From: JAZUCT01 sp045639255 | Lineage (GTDB): Bacteria > Bacillota > Clostridia > Christensenellales > UBA1242 | DNA: 14,476 bases | Assembly: GCA_045639255.1 (NCBI GenBank) | Contig: JAZUCT010000002.1 | Location: 1 to 14,476, forward strand | Reading direction: 5' to 3' | In this document: in pieces, positions 11,769 to 14,476 of the stretch | How the letters are laid out: every line of letters begins with the position of its first letter | How positions within the stretch are numbered: the stretch's first letter is position 1 | Notes under the pieces: model-generated | Told to the model about the DNA's origin: nothing | Database searches by the model: none | The model's input: only the letters and a program-made list of their open reading frames with translations | Made by a program: the position numbers and the translations under genes

Positions 11769-14444
11769 TTGAAAACTTTTCATAACTGTTCGAAAGAAGA
11801 ATTATTTGAAGTTTTTAAAACAACCGAAAAGGGATTAACTTCAATCGAAGCACAAAATAGGCTTCAAAAGTATGGAAAAAACGAACTTAAAACAGAAAAA
11901 CAAAAAACTTGGTTGCAACGATTTTTTTCACAACTTAAAGATTTAATGATTGTTGTGTTGCTTGTTTCTGCGGTTATTTCAGCATTAATTTCCATTATTC
12001 AAGGGCATTATGCTGAACTTGTTGATTCTGCAATAATTTTGCTTATTGTAATAATGAATGGAATAATTGGCACAATTCAAGAAAGTAAGGCCGATAAAGC
12101 AATGCAAGAATTAAGCAAAATGAATAAACCTTTTGCAAAAGTTCTTCGTGATGGCAAAACTGAAAAAATAAAATGTGAAAACATTGTAGTTGGTGATATT
12201 GTTATAATTGATTCTGGCGATGTTATTCCTGCAGATTTAAGGCTTATTTCGTCAGTAAGTTTAAAAATTCAAGAAGCCACTTTGACTGGTGAAAGTGTTC
12301 CAAGTGATAAGGACCACAGTTTAAAACTTAATGATAATGTTCCATTGGGGGATAGAAAAACAATGGCATATTCCAGCGGAGTTGTTTCGTATGGCCGAGG
12401 AAGTGGAATAGTTGTTGCAACAGGAATGAACACTGAAGTTGGAAAAATTGCGGGAATGCTAAATATTCAACCTAAAAACACAACACCACTGCAAAAACAA
12501 CTTGCAAAAACTGCAAAAATTCTTTCTTTTATTGTGCTTTTTATTGCATTAATAATATTTATTGTAAGCGTTATTAATAAACCATTTAATCAAAGTTTAA
12601 TTAACAGCATAACAAAAAGTTTTATAACGGCTGTTGCAATTGCGGTGGCGGCAATTCCAGAAGGTTTGCCTGCGGTTGTTACAATTGTTCTTGCAATGGG
12701 TGTTAAAAAAATGAGCGAAAAAAATGCAATTGTTAAAAATTTACCAGCAGTAGAAACTCTTGGCTGTTGTGAAGTTATTTGTTCAGATAAAACTGGAACT
12801 TTAACTTTAAATGAAATGACAGTTAAGCAACTTTACACAATTTCAAATAATACATATTTAAATAATGCCATTAATAAAACAGAAAATGAAATGCTTGTAA
12901 ATGCAATGGTGCTTTGCAATAATACAGAAATTAATAAAAATAACTTTCTTGGCGACCCAACCGAAATTGCATTAACTAAATATGCAATTGAAAACAATTT
13001 TAAAATTAACACAATAAATAAAAGTTTCATTCGTGTTAATGAACTGCCCTTTGATAGCAATCGTAAATTAATGAGCACCCTTCATAAAACAAACAGCGGT
13101 GAAACAGTTTCATTCACAAAAGGCGCATTCGATATGCTTATTAATAATTGTTCTTATGTGCTAAAAGATGAAAGAGAAGTTGAATTAACGCAAAACATAT
13201 TAAGCCAAATAAAAAGTGTTAATTTGGCATTAACAAACAATGCGCTTCGTGTGTTAGGTGTTGCATATAAACGCAATGCAGAAATTCAAACTTGCGAAAA
13301 TAATCTTGTTTTTGTGGGTCTTGTTGGAATGATTGATCCACCACGAGAAGAAGTTGTAAATGCAGTTAAAACATGTAAGGAGGCAGGAATGACCGCCGTT
13401 ATGATAACCGGTGATCATTTAAACACAGCAGTTGCAATTGCCACGCAAATTGGAATTTATAATAAAGAAACAGACACTGCCATCACCGGTGAAATGCTTG
13501 ATAAACTTTCGCAAGAAGAATTTTTGAAAAATTTATTTAAAATAAAAGTTTATGCAAGGGTAAGTCCTGAAAATAAAGTTAGAATTGTTAACGCATATAA
13601 ACAACTTAACATTGTTGTTGCCATGACGGGTGATGGTGTTAACGATGCACCATCAATTAAATCTGCAGATGTTGGAATAGGTATGGGTGTTAATGGCACC
13701 GATGTAAGCAAAGGTGTTGCAGATATTGTGTTGGCAGACGATAATTTTGCAACCATAATAACAGCAGTTGAAGAGGGCAGAAAAGTTTATTCAAACATAA
13801 AAAAATCGTTGCAATATTTACTATCTGCTAACATTGCAGAAGTTTTGTGCTTATTTATTGCAACCATATTTTTCAAAGTTGAATTTTTAAGTGCTGTTAT
13901 GATTTTATGGATAAACCTTGTAACTGATAGTTTGCCAGCACTTGCCCTTGGTGCCGAAAAAACAGAAAAAAACATTATGAAACAACCACCACGCAAAGCA
14001 AACAAATCACTTTTTGCAAATGAAACGGGAGTTAATATTGTGGTGCAAGGGCTTATGCAAACAGTTTTAACTTTGCTTTCATTCTTTATTGGTGGACATA
14101 TGTTTTCTTTAAATTTTAATAACTCGGTTGCAACAACAATGGCATTTTTAACACTTTCACTTATTCAATTATTTCATGCCTATAATGTAAGGCAATTAAC
14201 GGAATCCATATTTGTAAGCAATCCTTTAAGAAATAAATTCTTAAATTACTCATTTTTGGCAGGAATTTTGTTAATTTTATTCACTTTTATTCCAACAATA
14301 CAAAGTTTTTTTGGCACAACTTTGTTAACAATAAATCAAGCATTAATTTCAATTTGTTGTGCATTTGCAATTATTCCACTTGTTGAAATTCAAAAGTTAT
14401 TTCAAAAGTTAATTAAAAATAAAAAAACAAAAAAGCAAGCATAA
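11769..14444 (+). CDS. P2A-type calcium-transporting ATPase
   Basis: An 891-residue P-type ATPase that should use ATP to export cytoplasmic Ca2+. It has an N-terminal cation-ATPase domain (1-60), the actuator motif TGES (173-176), phosphorylation motif SDKTGTLT (339-346, Asp340), nucleotide-site KGAFD (451-455), ITGDH (546-550), hinge TGDGVNDAP (620-628) and ten expected membrane helices. Calcium-site residues numbered as in SERCA are present: PEGLP in M4 (297-301, Glu298 for E309), Asn688 and Glu691 in M5 (N768, E771), and Asn716, Thr719 and Asp720 in M6 (N796, T799, D800). In M8 the SERCA Glu908 position appears to be Gln800. It resembles bacterial LMCA1/PacL/YloB-type pumps; Na+/K+ or Mn2+ specificity is less likely given the PEGLP motif. 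It starts with TTG at 11769 behind GAGGTG; an in-frame TTG at 11754 is rejected. It is a monocistronic gene with its own terminator. Confidence 0.93.
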   Translation: MKTFHNCSKEELFEVFKTTEKGLTSIEAQNRLQKYGKNELKTEKQKTWLQRFFSQLKDLMIVVLLVSAVISALISIIQGHYAELVDSAIILLIVIMNGIIGTIQESKADKAMQELSKMNKPFAKVLRDGKTEKIKCENIVVGDIVIIDSGDVIPADLRLISSVSLKIQEATLTGESVPSDKDHSLKLNDNVPLGDRKTMAYSSGVVSYGRGSGIVVATGMNTEVGKIAGMLNIQPKNTTPLQKQLAKTAKILSFIVLFIALIIFIVSVINKPFNQSLINSITKSFITAVAIAVAAIPEGLPAVVTIVLAMGVKKMSEKNAIVKNLPAVETLGCCEVICSDKTGTLTLNEMTVKQLYTISNNTYLNNAINKTENEMLVNAMVLCNNTEINKNNFLGDPTEIALTKYAIENNFKINTINKSFIRVNELPFDSNRKLMSTLHKTNSGETVSFTKGAFDMLINNCSYVLKDEREVELTQNILSQIKSVNLALTNNALRVLGVAYKRNAEIQTCENNLVFVGLVGMIDPPREEVVNAVKTCKEAGMTAVMITGDHLNTAVAIATQIGIYNKETDTAITGEMLDKLSQEEFLKNLFKIKVYARVSPENKVRIVNAYKQLNIVVAMTGDGVNDAPSIKSADVGIGMGVNGTDVSKGVADIVLADDNFATIITAVEEGRKVYSNIKKSLQYLLSANIAEVLCLFIATIFFKVEFLSAVMILWINLVTDSLPALALGAEKTEKNIMKQPPRKANKSLFANETGVNIVVQGLMQTVLTLLSFFIGGHMFSLNFNNSVATTMAFLTLSLIQLFHAYNVRQLTESIFVSNPLRNKFLNYSFLAGILLILFTFIPTIQSFFGTTLLTINQALISICCAFAIIPLVEIQKLFQKLIKNKKTKKQA

Positions 14445-14455
14445 TGCTTGTTTTT
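14429..14455 (+). terminator. Rho-independent terminator after the calcium ATPase
   Basis: CAAGCA (14436-14441) pairs with TGCTTG (14445-14450), extended by one G-T pair and A-T pairs outward; the T-run is 14451-14455. The TAA stop codon forms the loop, so the hairpin overlaps the end of the coding sequence. Confidence 0.82.
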
Positions 14456-14476
14456 ATGTTAGGAAAATTATAAAAT

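Noticed and set aside
1..14476. Mycoplasma-type genetic code (TGA as Trp)
   Set aside because: All long genes read through without in-frame TGA, and the tryptophan codons checked are TGG.

Overview
This is a very AT-rich, gene-dense window in which all genes run on the + strand and intergenic gaps never exceed about 100 bases. The low G+C, AGGAG/GAGGTG-type ribosome binding sites, short-stem terminators with T-runs, canonical sigma-A-like promoters and a B. subtilis-type elongation factor P (PGKG loop, C-terminal SRA) suggest a low-GC Firmicute (Bacillota), probably from an uncultured lineage. The standard bacterial code holds: the genes contain no in-frame TGA, and tryptophans are TGG where checked. 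All eleven stop codons are TAA or TAG.

Left part (1-2267): the 3' portion of a PnuC-type vitamin B3 riboside transporter (its start lies before the window), then efp and a FabG-like short-chain dehydrogenase. The last two have their own promoters, and a terminator separates them.

Middle part (2290-8564): a five-gene operon behind one strong promoter (TTTACA, 17 bp, TATAAT). Gaps are 12 bp or less or the genes overlap, and each of the four downstream genes has a ribosome binding site just before its start. In order it encodes a release-factor-like protein that keeps the GGQ hydrolysis domain but appears to have lost both stop-codon-reading elements; a UvrD/Rep-like SF1 helicase with unassigned N- and C-terminal regions; a coiled-coil protein; a single-pass membrane protein with a long GLUG-like beta-solenoid ectodomain; and a small two-helix membrane protein. 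I do not recognise this combination as a described system, and it is the most interesting part of the window. By eye its genes are richer in Asn, Lys and Ile than the flanking housekeeping genes.

Right part (8580-14476): three separately expressed membrane genes. These are a VanZ-family protein with an acidic repetitive tail, a fused ATPase/FtsX-type ABC transporter, and a P2A-type calcium ATPase. The last starts at a TTG downstream of the longest possible open frame and is preceded by a perfect 9-bp inverted repeat. Strong terminators follow each of these three genes.

I saw no RNA genes, mobile elements, CRISPR arrays or attachment sites. Apart from pnuC (cut at its 5' end), all genes are complete.
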